DNA from: Tubulanus polymorphus
Lineage: Eukaryota > Nemertea > Palaeonemertea > Tubulaniformes > Tubulanidae
Length of the DNA: 64,000 nucleotides
Reading direction: 5' to 3'
Assembly: GCF_964204645.1 (NCBI RefSeq)
Contig: NC_134033.1
Location: forward strand, 2,725,631 to 2,789,630
The notes below the pieces were generated by a model that worked only from the letters and a program-made list of their open reading frames with translations, did no database searches and was not told the DNA's origin. The translations under genes were made by a program, and so were the position numbers. Shown here one piece after another: positions 1-14,200 of this stretch; position 1 is the stretch's first letter; each line of letters begins with the position of its first letter.

Positions 1-1119
1 TAACTTGCGATCTTTAACCTGAAATGTATAATGATTTTCAATGTTAAAAAGTCTGGCCCAACTTTCAAATCCACATTATTTACAACACGTTTTATACTGT
101 CGAGCCTATAGTAGCCTGAATCAAAAAGCCCATGTTTTATTTTATGTAATCAGATTTTGTTTGAGCACTTCCAATGCATCCAGTTCCGCAGTTGCATCTC
201 CAAATAGTGGCTTCAAAAATACTGAATAAACAAAAATTAACACATTAAAAGCGTAAAATTCGCCACAAGCCTTTGGCACGTTTTTTTTTAAAACATTTCT
301 TAAGCGTTGAATCGACTTGTATTTGGAAACCGGCGCGGCCCGACTGCCGAGCGCCATTAGCTGACAATCTAAAGATGATCAGAATAGATAAGATCGTAAT
401 CTCTTTATTCGCCAATTTAGAATATTGGCGTACATAAATATTGTGACTCTGTCGCGGCCCGCGGCGGCACCGCGCTCTGTGTGTTATTCAGGAGGTGTCA
501 CTCGCTGAGCGAAGAGACCTATACCTCCAGTGACGTTGCATTTACTTTACTTTGCTTTACAAATAGGGAGCTCAGGAATTTTTTTCTTTTTTTAGTGAAC
601 TGTGAGTACATGTGAAATGTCTGGAGAAAGCGAAAACTCCGTTGATCCAGAGTCTCCTCCAGCTCATTAACTCACCTGATCCAGACTCCAGTTCTCAGAC
701 TTTCGAACGAAAAAGATATATCTATTTCTCACCATGCCCCCTCCGGGACCCCGTACCCGGGCTCCGTAGTGTCGATTTTGTACGAGTCGTTTTACGGCTT
801 ATTCTAACACTGGCCAGCTGTATTCGGCAATTGAGCTTATTTTTTGTAGATATTGTGAGTTCGGGAAAACGTTGACAATTTCTTTTTTCCACTGAATCCG
901 GGCCGGGGCATATGCAGCACGGATTCGAATGTAATGACGAAACTAAGTAAACTGGATATCAAAATTTGAAATGTGGAACAGGGTAGGCCTGTTGCTGTGT
1001 ATATATCTCTTATTTTCTGTACTTCGGGTCTCCTATTAACGGATAAATAAAGTCTATTTTGAATTTGAATTCATGAAACAGTGAATCGATGGGTTTCGAA
1101 CCCAACGAGTCAACGATCG
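1..1119. other. Intergenic, no gene recognised
   Basis: Only short open frames. A GC-rich stretch (about 450-530) and a tRNA B-box-like motif at 1092-1102 are the only visible features. Confidence 0.5.
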
Positions 1120-1190
1120 TTCGTCGACCAATCAGCGAGCGCCTGCACATCACCAATATGGCGGCCTCCATAGCTGGAAGGAAATCGCCG
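1120..1190 (+). promoter_or_regulatory. Candidate UGGT promoter/first exon with in-frame upstream ATG
   Basis: The main ATG at 2244 lies only 3 nt after a good acceptor (cgtttttcag), which implies an upstream exon. At 1158 an ATG in a CAATATGGCGGC context, which resembles the YY1-type initiator motif of vertebrates, opens 11 codons ending at a possible donor (GTAAAT, 1191). Joined to 2241 it reads straight through into the UGGT frame (MAASIAGRKSPI, then MALC). A CCAAT box lies at 1128. This could be the 5' UTR exon or an alternative N-terminus. It is inferred from sequence only. Confidence 0.3.
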
Positions 1191-1787
1191 GTAAATTTAT
1201 CAGTTTTTAAGCCTTTAAGCAATCTACTATCGATCGTAGCGCCTTGAAAATAACGCCATCTGAAAGAGCGTGAAATAATCTTTATTTTTAGAATATTTGT
1301 TTCGTTATCGAACCACCAAAAACGGGTAAACTGCGCTTGAGAGTAAAATTTGATCCAGTCCGAACCCGGAAGTGTTTGCGTTTGGAATATATATATTGTC
1401 GTTTTAAGCAGGTTTTCAGCGCTGCTAGTTCCTCACTTGATTGTTGAAGGGAACATTTTGGAATTGTGAAGTAATTGCTATGACAGGCAAAGTGGTCTAT
1501 GTAGAAATTTGGGCTAGGCCAGGGGCCTAGGCTATGTCATGATAAATGATGGATTTGGCAACATTTAGAATCTTAAGCATAGCGGGTTGGGGGTTCCGGG
1601 TGTTAGTCAGTAGAAATGTGGTTGTAAGATCTTCTTGAGAAAGCTTTTTTACCTCTATGGTAATGGTTTCATACAACGGTTTTATTGGTTTCATTCAACA
1701 ATATCATTTAGGCCTAATTGTATTTTAGCTTTTATCGTATGTTCTAATATTGTGTTAAGCGCCTTAGAAATCTGAGGGTTAAGGCCA

Positions 1788-2084
1788 TTAACCCTTTCAG
1801 TGCTGACTAATTAATACCCTATAGTGCTGGAGATTTTGAAAATTCCACACTTGTGTGTTGAACAACGGGAATACCACTATAGTGCGTCTACACCGTGGTG
1901 CGGTGTATCGTTAGTTACTAGTATTTCACTATGTTTCACTATGTATTTCAGGTGCTGCCATTTTTCACGAGAGATAACTACTAATTACAATATAATTAAT
2001 CAATACACCGCAGTGGGGTGTACTAGCAAAAGCTATCACTGATTTATACACCGCATTGCGGTGTAGACGCACTGAAAGGGTTAA
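1788..2084 (+). mobile_element. piggyBac-like MITE, copy 1
   Basis: TTAA at both ends encloses CCCTTTCAGTGC...GCACTGAAAGGG terminal inverted repeats. TTAA target sites and CCC-start termini are typical of the piggyBac superfamily. The interior has ACACCGC/GCGGTGT palindromes and no coding capacity. It lies upstream of the UGGT ATG. Confidence 0.85.
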
Positions 2085-2243
2085 GCTTTAAACAATTATA
2101 ATAATGATATTAATGAAGAATTCAAGGCTTTTTAGGAAAGTTGAAAGTCGGATTGTTATGAAGTTTCACTATTGAAAAACATGTAAAAAATAAACCGACC
2201 CTTCTCACCGGTGTATATATTTGCATTTGACGTTTTTCAGATA

Positions 2244-5200
2244 ATGGCGCTGTGTCGTCTCGTTGTCTCCGTGTTCGTAATCGTATTGATATCGGTACGA
2301 ACGGCCGCCGAGGCTAAGAACAAATACGTGAGCATCTCGCTGAATTCGCAGTGGTCGGCGACGCCTATTCTAGCCGAAGCGAGGTACGTTGTAATGCTAT
2401 AATGAATTGAGAAGATACTGTGTATAATATGAATAACTAATGTCTATTTCAACCTGACTTCGGAGCATTCCTGGAGGCCTAGCTCGCTAATTTTTGGTAT
2501 TACATACCTGATAAAGGTCTTTGTAGTACCAGAAAGGACAGGCAGTCGACCTTAATCATCATTTTTTAATCCATTTGAAACTGTATTGAAGGATATCCAG
2601 AAAGTCTTCACTGAAAGGGGTTAAATGAAGAGAAGTGACTCTATGATTTGAAAGTTAAACAATATGTTTCCATGCCTGCGTACCAAACTTCAGTTGGTAG
2701 GCATGGAGACATATTGTTAAACATTCAAATCGTAGAGTCTCTTTTCTCTCAGGAACCCCTCTCAATGCAGATTTTTTGGATATCCTTCAATATAGTTTAA
2801 AGTGGATTAAAAAATAATATTTTAGGTCGACTGCCAATGCATTCTGGTCCTAATAAGACTTCTATCAGGTATGTACTACCAAAACTGACTGAGCTAGGCC
2901 ACCCGGAATGCTCTCAAGTCAGGTTGAAATAGACATTGGAAAGAATCCCACAATAGATTCAGCCAAAAATGAAAACTTCTGTACTCAAATGATATCTATA
3001 TTTCGAGCAACATTTCGAAATATAGATATATACTTTACTATAGAATTTTTCATTTATGGCTGAATTATTGCGGGTTTTGATTTCTCTTGTGTTCCACTGC
3101 AGTTGACTTAGCCTTACTTAATTGTAAGAGTATCTTTTTCTCACTTCCACTACATTCAAAGAAAACTTTTTTTGGCAATCATACAAATGGATTAACCCCT
3201 TCAAGGCCCTTGGGCATATTGTTTACATATGAAGCACATATATCGGCAGACGGTCGGTCGGCCATTTTTTGTCGAAAATAAAATTCATTTCAATGAATAT
3301 CAGAAAACAGTTTTCGCTCTGCACTTTTGAAGTCAGGTTAAGGTCTGTTTATTGGTCATTTCTGCACCTGGTACGCTCCTTATTTTTTTCGGACCTTAAG
3401 CAGACGTTGTCGAGCCATTTAAAAATTAGCGCTTACCTAAAGGACAGCACTGGTTAACCCTTTCAGTGCTGACTGATTAATACCCTATAGAGCCGGAGAT
3501 AATTTGAAAATTTTAAAAAATTCCACCCTAGTGTGTTGAATAATGGGAATACCACTATAGTGCGTCTACACCGCAGCGCGGTGTATCGTTAGTTACTAGT
3601 ATTTCACTACATTAGACACGTGCTGCCATCTTTCAATAGAGATAATTACTAATTACATCAATACACCGCAGTGCGGTGTACTAGCAAAATCCATCACCGA
3701 TTCATACACGGCACTGCGGTGTAGATGCACTGAAAGGGTTAATCAGTGTCAGGGTTCCTCCACATCGGGGAATTCGAATTCTTGCGAGGAGGTTTGCAAA
3801 ATTGAAAATGAACTCATTTCGATCAGGATTCAGTTGTGAGTTACAGCTAACTCTTATTAACCCTCGCAACTATTTGAACTGGGTCTGAGCGAGTAGTGAT
3901 CTCTTCCACCTTCGTTTTGAAATTCCTTGCAACGACTTCGTGAAGTAAATAATGCGTTTTTCTATTTCGTACAGTGAATACATCGCGAAGGGCGGAAACG
4001 CGTATTTCTGGCAGTTCGTCGACGCGGTTTGCGAACATTCCGAGCAAAGCGTTTTCGGAGGTCAGTACGTTCGACATGAGTGAAGAAGGAAGAACCGTTA
4101 GGGAAATCAGTGCGAGCTCTGTGGCCCCCGAGATCATTGACAATATTCGCGTTTAGTTTCTAGTCTATCTAGTCAGAAGCGGGGAAATTGGACTCGAGAA
4201 TATTTCGGGGAATAACATCGAGGATAGGGCCTACTTTTTTCTGGCTAAATCGAAAACGGGGAAAATGGGGTTGGAGAAAATTTGGGGGGTCTGAAGACAA
4301 TGCGTTTAATTTTTTCTGTCAGTCCTCTCTTGCCGATTTGACGCGAGGCTGTGTGGAGCCGATATGGCCTTCGTTGAAATAGGGCTTGGAAAATTTAGGC
4401 CTCCTTTTCTGCGTGAATGTTGAAGTAAATTTCGCTTTTTTGTTTTCACGCAGAAAATGATCAGGAACATTATAATTTCATCTTGAAAATCGCCGATAAG
4501 TTCCTGTCGCCACAGCAGCTGAAAATATTCCGGTTTTCTCTCGCTCTCAGAGCTCAGTCTCCGACCATCGAAATGTACAATCAGGTAGGACGAACTATTT
4601 TACGACGGGTTTTCGGAAAAATCCGGAAATTCGTTCAGTTCTCTTTGAATCGGGTCAGGGTGGCGCCACTGACCTGGAAAACTTGCAAAATTAGAAAAAT
4701 TAGAATGGGAATTAGAAAAATCTAAAACAAAATTCAGGGAAAACTTGACGAATTTTATCAAAAACCTGGAAAAAAACTAAAGGGAATTTGGATAATGCTA
4801 ATGCTGATCGCGTCTTCATCAATAATTCAATGAAATTCAATGTAAACATTTTAAATCTAGAAATTTCTCTGAATTTTGTGTAATCACATGGAAAAATCAG
4901 GAAAAATGGGTGGAAAGTGGCGCCACCCTGTAACGGTTCTTACAGATCCGAAAATGTAACGGGTATATTTCTGCAATTCTGAAATGAAATTCTTCGTCGA
5001 AATTGCAGGTCGCCGAGACGGTGGCTCCATCTAACTGTGATACGTTCATCGAAGTTCAAGGTAAAACCAGCTGTAACGTGAACGACGTCGAGAAACTGGT
5101 TCAGTCGTCTGCCGACAGGTAATTCGTCCACCAACTAGGTCACAAAACTTATTGCTATTTTTCGGATTTATGGGCCCGGTTTCATAGACTGAGTATCCCT

Positions 5201-8200
5201 AGGGGTAAATTGTCAATCTGGGTGACAACCACCGTAGTAACGATGAGAAACCAAGGTTATAAGTGACGAATTTCAAAATATTCCCAGGGACTATTTTTCT
5301 TTCACATCTAAGAAACCCAGCCCTGGGAAATATTGAGGGCAGCGTTGTAAAGTATTGAAGTAAGGCTAAGATAAGATATTCTCTCTCTCCCTCTCCCTCC
5401 CTCTCCCTCTCTCTCCCCCTCTCTCACTCTCTCCCTCTCTCTCCCCCCCTCTCTCTCACTCTCTCCCTCTCCTCTCTCTCCCTCTCTCCCTCTCTCCCTC
5501 TCTCTCTCCATCTCTCTCTCCCTCTCTCTCTCCCTCTCTCACTCTCTCCCTCTCTCTCTCCCTCTCTCCCTCCCTCCCTCCCTCCCTCTCTCTCCTAATC
5601 CGGAGTTACAAATGAACTGAATTACAAATGTTGTCGCAAAAGTGACCCGGCCGATTAGGAAAAGCAAGGAAACATTTTTGTTTCTGGCCTGACTGCCTAA
5701 GTTTTTTTCGATGAACATTTTCTCGATCGTGTTCGAATATATTTCAGGCCGGCGTCGATGATTTTGAAAGTCGACCACCGCTACCCGAGCGCAGACGACG
5801 AAGACGTAGTCGTCGTTCTGTACGGTCAAATCGGAACCGACTCGTTCAAAACGTTTCATCGACGAATCAAATCGCTGGCAGACGACGGTAAAGTGGATTA
5901 CATCGTACGGCATTACGTGCAGGTAATGATTATTTTACGTTTCTTTCGTTTTTTGCAAGCAACAGGGTCCATAAGATTCCTTGATTCCTCAAAAAAAAAA
6001 TCAAAGAAAATGCTTTTAAACCCTTTCAGTGCGTCTACACTGCAGTGCGGTGTACAAATCGGTGATGGATTTTGTTAGTACACCGCAATGCAGTGTATTG
6101 ATGATATCAGTAATTAGTAATTATCTCTTGAAAAATGGCAGCACCTGTGAAATACTAGTAACTAACGATACACCGCGCCACGGTGTAGACGCATTATAGT
6201 GGTATTCCCGTTATTCAACACACTAGGGTGGAATTTTTAAAAAATTTTCAAATTATCTCCAGCACTATAGGGTATTAATTAGTCAGCACTGAAAGGGTTA
6301 ACGGTAATCGAAGAAGTCCCACGATTCGAATTTTATATGTCAGAATTTATTATTTTGAAACCACAACGTTTTGGCTGTTGACTAACAGCCATCATCAGGT
6401 GGAACTTCTGTTTTCCGGTCATTCCACCTGATGATGGCTGTTAGTCAGCAGCCGAAACGTTGCGGTTTCAAAATGATAAATTCTAACATAAAAATTTCGA
6501 ATCGTGGGACTTCTGCGATTGTCTACAGCATACACGCATTAGAGTGTTTCATTCGACTGCTTTTAAAGGTGCTTAAAACTCCATCAATTGAGAGAAATAA
6601 GCTATTTAGAAATTTTTGTCTAGTTGTACAGTAAACTACGCCTCAATCGGTAAAATTGGGACCAGGATTTTGTTTTTACCCAAATTAGGCAGTATCCGAA
6701 TTAGAATCCTAGACCAGAAGCTAGTGTAAAGGATAGAAAATTAGCTAGCGAAACCACTGAATTAATGGTTTTATGAAGCAAAAACCGGGTCCCTATGACT
6801 ATCCTGATTCCTTCTCTAAATGGAAATGGAAAATGCTCTGAAAGACATACCTGCCTGAAACTCAATTTGAGCAAAATGTCAGAAACTCCTTCAATTTTGA
6901 GAAATAGACATTTTAGAAATGTTTGTCTAGTTTGTAGTTGTGGTACAGTTAACAAGGCCTAAATCAATACAGATGGACCGTGATTTTTTTTTCGCCCAAT
7001 ATTAGGCGGTCACCGAATTAGAAACTGACTTCCGATCATGTAGCTTATAGTATAAGAATAAGCTTACTAGGCGTTGTTGCTTACTTGTGCGTCTGCTAAG
7101 AATGTGCATTATGTACAATTTTATCGATTATTTTTCTATTGTTGCAGTATCGCGGCAACGAGAAAGTGCGTCTTAGCGGATACGGGGTCGGACTCGACAT
7201 CAAAAACCAAGAATACAAGGCGAAAGACGACACGAAGGTCGAAGGTCAGTTCGATTGTATTTATTCGAAATTATTTCCGCGCGCTTGAAATTTACCTTTT
7301 AAATTCGCGCTAGATTTCATTTGTCCGTGAAATCATTAAATGTCGTAATCGTAATCAAGTCGTTATCATGTCGGTCATGTATCAGAGGGCGGATCCAGTA
7401 CTTACGACGTTTTCCATTGCGTGCCGCATTTAGAACGCGCTTTCTATTCTGCCAGGGTGGCGCCACTGACCGACCTGTAAAAAACTGCTGGGAATTCGGA
7501 CGACGCTATTCTTTATCAATACGTGATTCAATGAAATATGAATGAATTGTAGCATTTTTTTAAAACCTCGAAATTTCTCTGATTCACTCAGGAATTTTCT
7601 GTTATAACATGGAAAACTCATGGAATTTGTAAATTGGCGGAAAGTGTTGTCACCCTCTCTGCGCAGGGCACCTTATACATCATAATAGAAGTCATTGACT
7701 TTCACGTATGTGGCTTACATGTATATAATATTACTGATGTAAATATTTTTGTAGAGTTGCAAGTGAAAAGTCTCCAAAATTGCTTGATAAAAGTGCTTGT
7801 TTTCTGCCTCGGAAATTCAATGCGGAAAATGTCACTTTTTTAAAAAACTGCAGTATTCAAGAATACAACCTGGATCCGCCTCTGTTAATGTTCATATATT
7901 TATTCAAAGTTGCTTTCAATGTTCGATGTATCGTTTTAATGTTGTCTAATGTTTGTGAAAAATATTTGTGTCATCGAAAAAATATTTGTCATTTTCGTGG
8001 ATGTAGAAGAATCTCAAATGGGTAAGAAACTGATCATTCATTCGTTCATTCATTCATTCATTCATTCGTTCATTCATTCATGCATTCCTTCATACATTCA
8101 TTCATTCCTTCATACATTCATTCATTCATGCATTCCTTCATACATTCATGCATTCCTTCATACATTCATTCATTCATTCATTCATTCATTCATTCATTCA

Positions 8201-11200
8201 TGCATTTATTCATTCGTTCATTCATACATTCATTCATTCATGCATTCCTTCATACATTCATGCATTCATTCATTCATTCATTCATTCATTCATGCATTTA
8301 TTCATTCGTTCATTCATGCATTCATTCATTCATACATTCCTTCATACATTCCTTCATACATTCATTCATTCATACATTCATTCATTCATACATTCCTTCA
8401 TACATTCATTCATTCGTTCATTCATTCCTTCATTCATTCATTCACGTTTTTCGTCTGCTTCGAAAATCTCTAATTTCTATCCCTGACTTTTTCCCTGACT
8501 TTTTTTTAAAGGTCCTGAAGATTCTTTTTTAGTGGTCGATGTATTTTTTTCGCTCTTTTTGGTACTGGTTAAATTTGAAAGTGATGACACTTTCTGATAT
8601 ATTTTTACTTTAAGTACGGTAGTTACATTTGACTTATTGAATTGTGGTATCAGGTTTACCTTTTTTGCTCTTTCAATCCACCCAGGGTCCTGTTTCGGGA
8701 AACTTTTTGCAGAGTTTTTACTGCCATGAATTTAGATATTTTCACCTCCAAAAATGGCCAAGTATATCGTATATATTGTATGAACCATGAACTAGACCAT
8801 TACACTAGGCTAAGTTATAGCTCTTCTAACCCCGCGGTGAATGAATTTTGATTCCGAATTTTGGTCCTAAATTCCGAGCCATTTCTGATCCAATTTTCAA
8901 TTAATCATTCCTAAGAAAATATGTAGCCTGTTAAAATCTTAAAAAATCTCATGGACTTTTTTCGCGAAACAAATTACAAAGTACCGTTTCGGTAATGTCG
9001 TCTGCTCTTGGTTTTTTTTTTTCGTAGATTCTCACGACGCCGGCGAAACCGTCGAAAAAGAAGACGAAGTTCAAGGTTTCATTTTCTCGAAGTTGGAGAA
9101 ATTGCATCCGGATTTGTCCGGCAATTTGGACGAGTTTCGCAAGCACCTGATCGAGAGCGGGAACGAAATCGTTCCGTTGAAAGTCTGGGAAATTCAGGGT
9201 ACGTTTTGTTGCGCGCGGGTTCCCTTCGATATGAAAATTTATGCGCGAAAAATCGCGAGAAAGTTTGAAAATTCGAGAGAAATGTCTCTGTGAAAATATT
9301 TCGGTGCCCTTTTTATGCCATATACTGCAGAGATCTGAATTTGCTACGCGCTGGAGAAATTTTATTTGGGGTGAAAAATGTGAAAAATCTCGAAAATTTA
9401 TGCGAAAGAAAAATGTGAAGAATCCTGGTATTTTTTGTAATTTTCAGATGTTTCAAAATGGTCACTTTTCAATAGTACACTCTTCGAAACAGCCACTATA
9501 GAAAAGCAACCGAATTGAAAGGAATACTATTTCAGAGTGACTGTTTTGAAATGTTTACTTCTGGAAAAGTAGCCGATATCGTTAATTGCTTATTGTTCTC
9601 AAGTGGCTACTAAGTAAAAGTAGACGTTTGGGCTCAAAAGTGCGATAGACATGTTCTTGGATTCAGCCTTTCAAATGCGAAAATGTCGATTGCGAGGATG
9701 TGAAAAAATGTGAAACTCCAGAGTTCAGTCGATCTCTTCCTTGTCTATTCGAACCTCTTTAGCGCCCATGATTGCAGTACACTGTATTTGTATCGGTTTT
9801 GGGTCTTGATTTTAAACGTTGAATCGGAATATATTTCAGATTTGAGTTTCCAAGCAGCTCAGCGCATCCTGTCGTCGCCCAAAGATCAGAGTCTCGAAAC
9901 TATGCGGGCCATCAGTCAGAACTTCCCTACCCAGGCAAAGTAAGAAAACAGGTCGTTAAGAATTGAGCTATAGACACTTCCGGAAAAGATGGTCGCCTCA
10001 CACCCCCTATGACATCATCAAATTGCGTCGTGAAATGATGGCTGCCTCCAGAAATCACCCTGTGATATCATCAAAGTGATTTAGACCCCGACAGAAAAGA
10101 TGAGGTCTCTTAGTTACGTCATATGGAGACTATGGAGACCCCCAACCAAAAAAATGGCTGACTCAATCGCTCCCCCTATGACATCATAGATAAAACTGCT
10201 TAGAGAGATTTTAATCATTACAATCTATCAACTAATTTCGTATTTGATGGTAAATTCGTGATGTCATAGGGGGACACATGGTACCTGCTATCTTTTTTCT
10301 CTTCGAGTATTTCGACTCCAAGGGAAATTTATGAAATCTATCCATTAATTTCTTTCAGAAATCTCGCGAAAGTTTCTGTCAAAGATGACGTCCGATCAGA
10401 AATAAAACTGAACCAACAGGTAAAAATTATCATTAACCCTTTTCGGTGCTGACTACCAATACCGTTAAGTACTGGAGATAATTTGAAAATTTCAACCCGG
10501 TGCATCAAATAACAGGCATCCGCTATAATGCATCTGCACCACGGTACGGTGTATTGTTAGTTGCTTCTATCTAAATGTGTTTGCCAGGTGCTGCCATCTT
10601 TCATCAGAGATCAACACATTTACGAAATACATCAATAAACCACAGTGCAATGTACTAGCAAAGTCGCACCGCGGTGTAGATGCACTGAAAGGTTGAAACA
10701 CGACTTTTGTGTATTTCTCATTGAATAAAACCTTGATTTAGATTTTGTCGTTTTGTTGCAGTTGTTTGAGAATTATCTCGGAATTGGGGCCGGAGATGCG
10801 GCCATGTTTCTGAACGGTATGACTATTGATCTCGACGTTCACGACCCGTTCGCACTTTTAGAGATTTTACAATCGGAAACTAAACTACTCACCGGCCTAC
10901 ACCAACTCGGCATTGAGGTAATTAGACCAGACTTATATCCTATACAATCATCAGAACCAGGGTGAGATAAAACCAACACAACTGTGGAACTGGATCCATA
11001 GTCAAATTAAACCCACACAACTCAGGAACTGGGTTCAGAGTCAGTAGAAACCCACACAACTGTGGAACTGGGTTTAGATTCAAATTAAACCCACACAACT
11101 GTGGAACTGGGTTTAGATTCAAATTAAACCCACACAACTGTGGAACTGGGTTCAGAGTCAGTTGAAACCCACACAACTGTGGAACTGGGTTCAGATTCAA

Positions 11201-14200
11201 ATTAAACCCACACAACTGTGGAACTGGGTTCAGAGTCAAATGAATCCCACACAACTGTGGAACTGGGTTCAGAGTCAAATTAAACCCACACAACTGTGGA
11301 ACTGGGTTCAGAGTCAAATGAAACCCACACAACTGTGGAACTGGGTTCAGAGTCAAATGAAACCCACACAACTGTGGAACTGGGTTCAGATTCAAATGAA
11401 ACCCACACAACTGTGGAACTGGGTTCAGATTCAAATGAAACCCACACAATTGTGGAACTGGATCCAGAGTGAAATCAAACCCACACAACTCTGGAACTGG
11501 ATTCAGAGTCAAATTAAACCCACAAAACTGTGGAACTGGGTTCAGAGTCAAATTAAACCCGCACAACCGGGTTCAGATTTAAATTAGACATGTTCCAGAC
11601 CGTAGATTCGTTTTCCATTTTTCAGGAAGCGCAAATCTCAGAATTCATGAAAATCGATATGAAGACCTCGGACGAATCTTACGCAGTTGATATCAGAAGT
11701 CCTCACGTCGTGGTACGACAATCATTTAGGGAAGAAACAAATTCTAAAACGTTCGCTGCCGACTATGAGTTTTATTGTAGTTCCAGTTCCGCCATCATTA
11801 TTAGCACACAGGAGTGACACGCGTTCCTGATTGGCTGGCAATGGGAACAAACTCTGCTTCATTCTCAATGCTCATTGGTCAATTTTGAACAATGGCCGAC
11901 TGTGTTATACTAACTAGCTAGCGTTAGTTCGCTTTGTCTAATTGATTAGAAGTTAATACTCGTGTTACTTTAAGATTAAAAAGATTAAATTTGGGGGGGG
12001 CAATTATCCGGGGGGCAGTTGTCAAGGCGCAATTGTCCTGATACCCTCTAATTCCAACTATGAGATAACTTGTAGTGGCAATAGGGGGCAGCACCGTATT
12101 ACCATGATGGCAGTGAATGTGTTAAGATTTGTTCCTATTTAATATCAGAATTGTGATTTATTTTGTATTTTAAATCGGTTTCGAATTCGATATTTAATTC
12201 GATTGTCGTCTGCTCTTATATTTCCGCAGTATATAAACGACCTTGAGACGGAGCGTAAATACAGCGGTTGGCCGAGGTCGCTGAACGACATGCTGCGTCC
12301 GACGTTCCCGGGAATGTTGCGCCACGTCGCCAAGAACATCTTCCACCTTGTGTTCGTCGGCGACCCGGTCGCCAAGGAAAGTCGCGATATTCTCAAACTG
12401 GCCGAAGCGTTCTACGTTCACAGCGCGCCGATCAGGTACGATTATAAGATGGCTGCCCTTAGTAAATCCCCCTATGATTTCATGTCTAGTGTAGTTCATA
12501 GACCTTTCCAAAAACGATGGCTGCCTCAATAGATACCCTATGACATCATCGAACTCATTTACCCTTTAAGAAAAAATAACTGCTCACATAAATACCCCTA
12601 TGATGTTGTGAAATAATGAAAAGGTGGTTATCTGCATTAGATCCCCCTATGACATCATCATAATCAAATCGCCTTATTACTTGATCTTTAAACCATTCCA
12701 GATTGCTACGTACTTTCATAAATCCCCCTATTACATCATTACAAAAGAATTACGGGATGATTTGATCTGTAGAACCTCCCTGAATAGATGGCTTCTACAA
12801 TAAATCCCCGATGACATCATCAAAATACCTACCGTAGTCATTTGATACAGGTTATACACCTTCATCGATCCCCCTATGACATTGTTGTATTGCCTAGCAA
12901 ATATTGGTAGACCAATATCTACCTCAATAGATCTCCCTATGACATCATCGAATTACCTGCTGTAGTAATTTTATACAGGTTATATACCTTCCATTAAAGA
13001 CGTCTGCCTTCGTCGATCACCCTATGACATCATCGTATTGCCTAGCAATTATCGGTGGTTCGATGGCTACCACAATAAATCTCTTAATTAAATTCCGTAA
13101 TGAAAATTCATGTTGTTGTAGGATTGGATTTGTTTGGGTGGTGAACGATGGCGACGACGTCGATGTCAAGAAAGACGCGGACGTCGCGATGTACAGAGCT
13201 TTCAAATACATCTCTGAAAACAGTACTCCTTATAAAGCGCTTTCATTCATTACCGACGTAAGTTCGAATTGTCTTTTCAATTTTGATGACAAATGGGAGT
13301 TGCCACTTTCCAGATAACAGCAGGGGCTGCAGTTGCTGAAAAGTTGGTTAACCCGTTCAGTGCGTCTTCACCGCAGTGCGGTGTATGAATCAGTGATGGA
13401 TTTTGCTAGTACACCGCTGCCGTGTATTGCTGTAATTAGTTTTTAGTTTTTATCTCTATTCAAAGATGGCAGCACCTATCAAACATAATGAAATACCAGT
13501 AACTAACGATACACCGCACTGCGGTGTAGACACACTATAGTGGTATTCCCGTTATTCAGCACACTAGGGTGGAATTTTTTAAAATTTTCAAATTATCTCT
13601 AGCACTAAAGGGTATTGATAACTGGGTCCGGTTCCACAGTTGTGAGTTAGAGTTGACTCGGAGTTAAAATCAGTTCATTTTCAATGTTTTAACTCTAGAT
13701 TCAAATCTTAACTCACAACTGTGGAACTGGATCCAGGTGGATAAATACCATAGTAACAATGAACTTTTAATTGTCACTATGTCAATTATCTGCTGGTTAA
13801 CTAGAAACAACTTTTGAGCAACTGCAGCCCCTGGTTGTTTATAGCCAATATGCATTTGATAAAAATTGTTATGCGGAAAACACTTTTGTCGATGGTGTTG
13901 ATAATTGTCACTTACTAACTTTGAATTGGCCTACAATGCTTGATGCATACAGAAATATGAAATACGTTACTGAGGGTCTAACCCCCTTGATTACTGGTGA
14001 ATTTGTAGGCCTACAAAAAAATGAAAGATGTTACTGAGGGTCTTACTGTTGATTACTGATTGATATGAACAGAAATATGAAAGATGTTACTTAGGGTCTT
14101 ACTGTTGATTACTGATGAATTTGTAGGCCTACAGAAATATGAAAGATGTTACTTAGGGTCTTACTGTTGATTACTGATTCATTTGAACAGAAATATGAAA

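Noticed and set aside
1010-1222. Minus-strand frame with a VDSLGSKPIDSL stretch
   Set aside because: Overlaps a B-box-like repeat and the candidate UGGT first exon; no acceptor, donor or family similarity.
5308-5913. Arg/Glu-rich minus-strand frames
   Set aside because: Translation of the CT-rich microsatellite in UGGT intron 4 and shadow of exon 5.
7949-8532. Overlapping open frames of 112-174 codons rich in His-Ser-Phe-Ile
   Set aside because: They are translations of the (CATT)n tract inside UGGT intron 6; all three frames are open because of the repeat.
10940-11587. 208- and 141-codon frames with [10 protein letters not shown] or [11 protein letters not shown] repeats
   Set aside because: Products of the 39-bp minisatellite in UGGT intron 10, open on both strands because 39 is a multiple of three.
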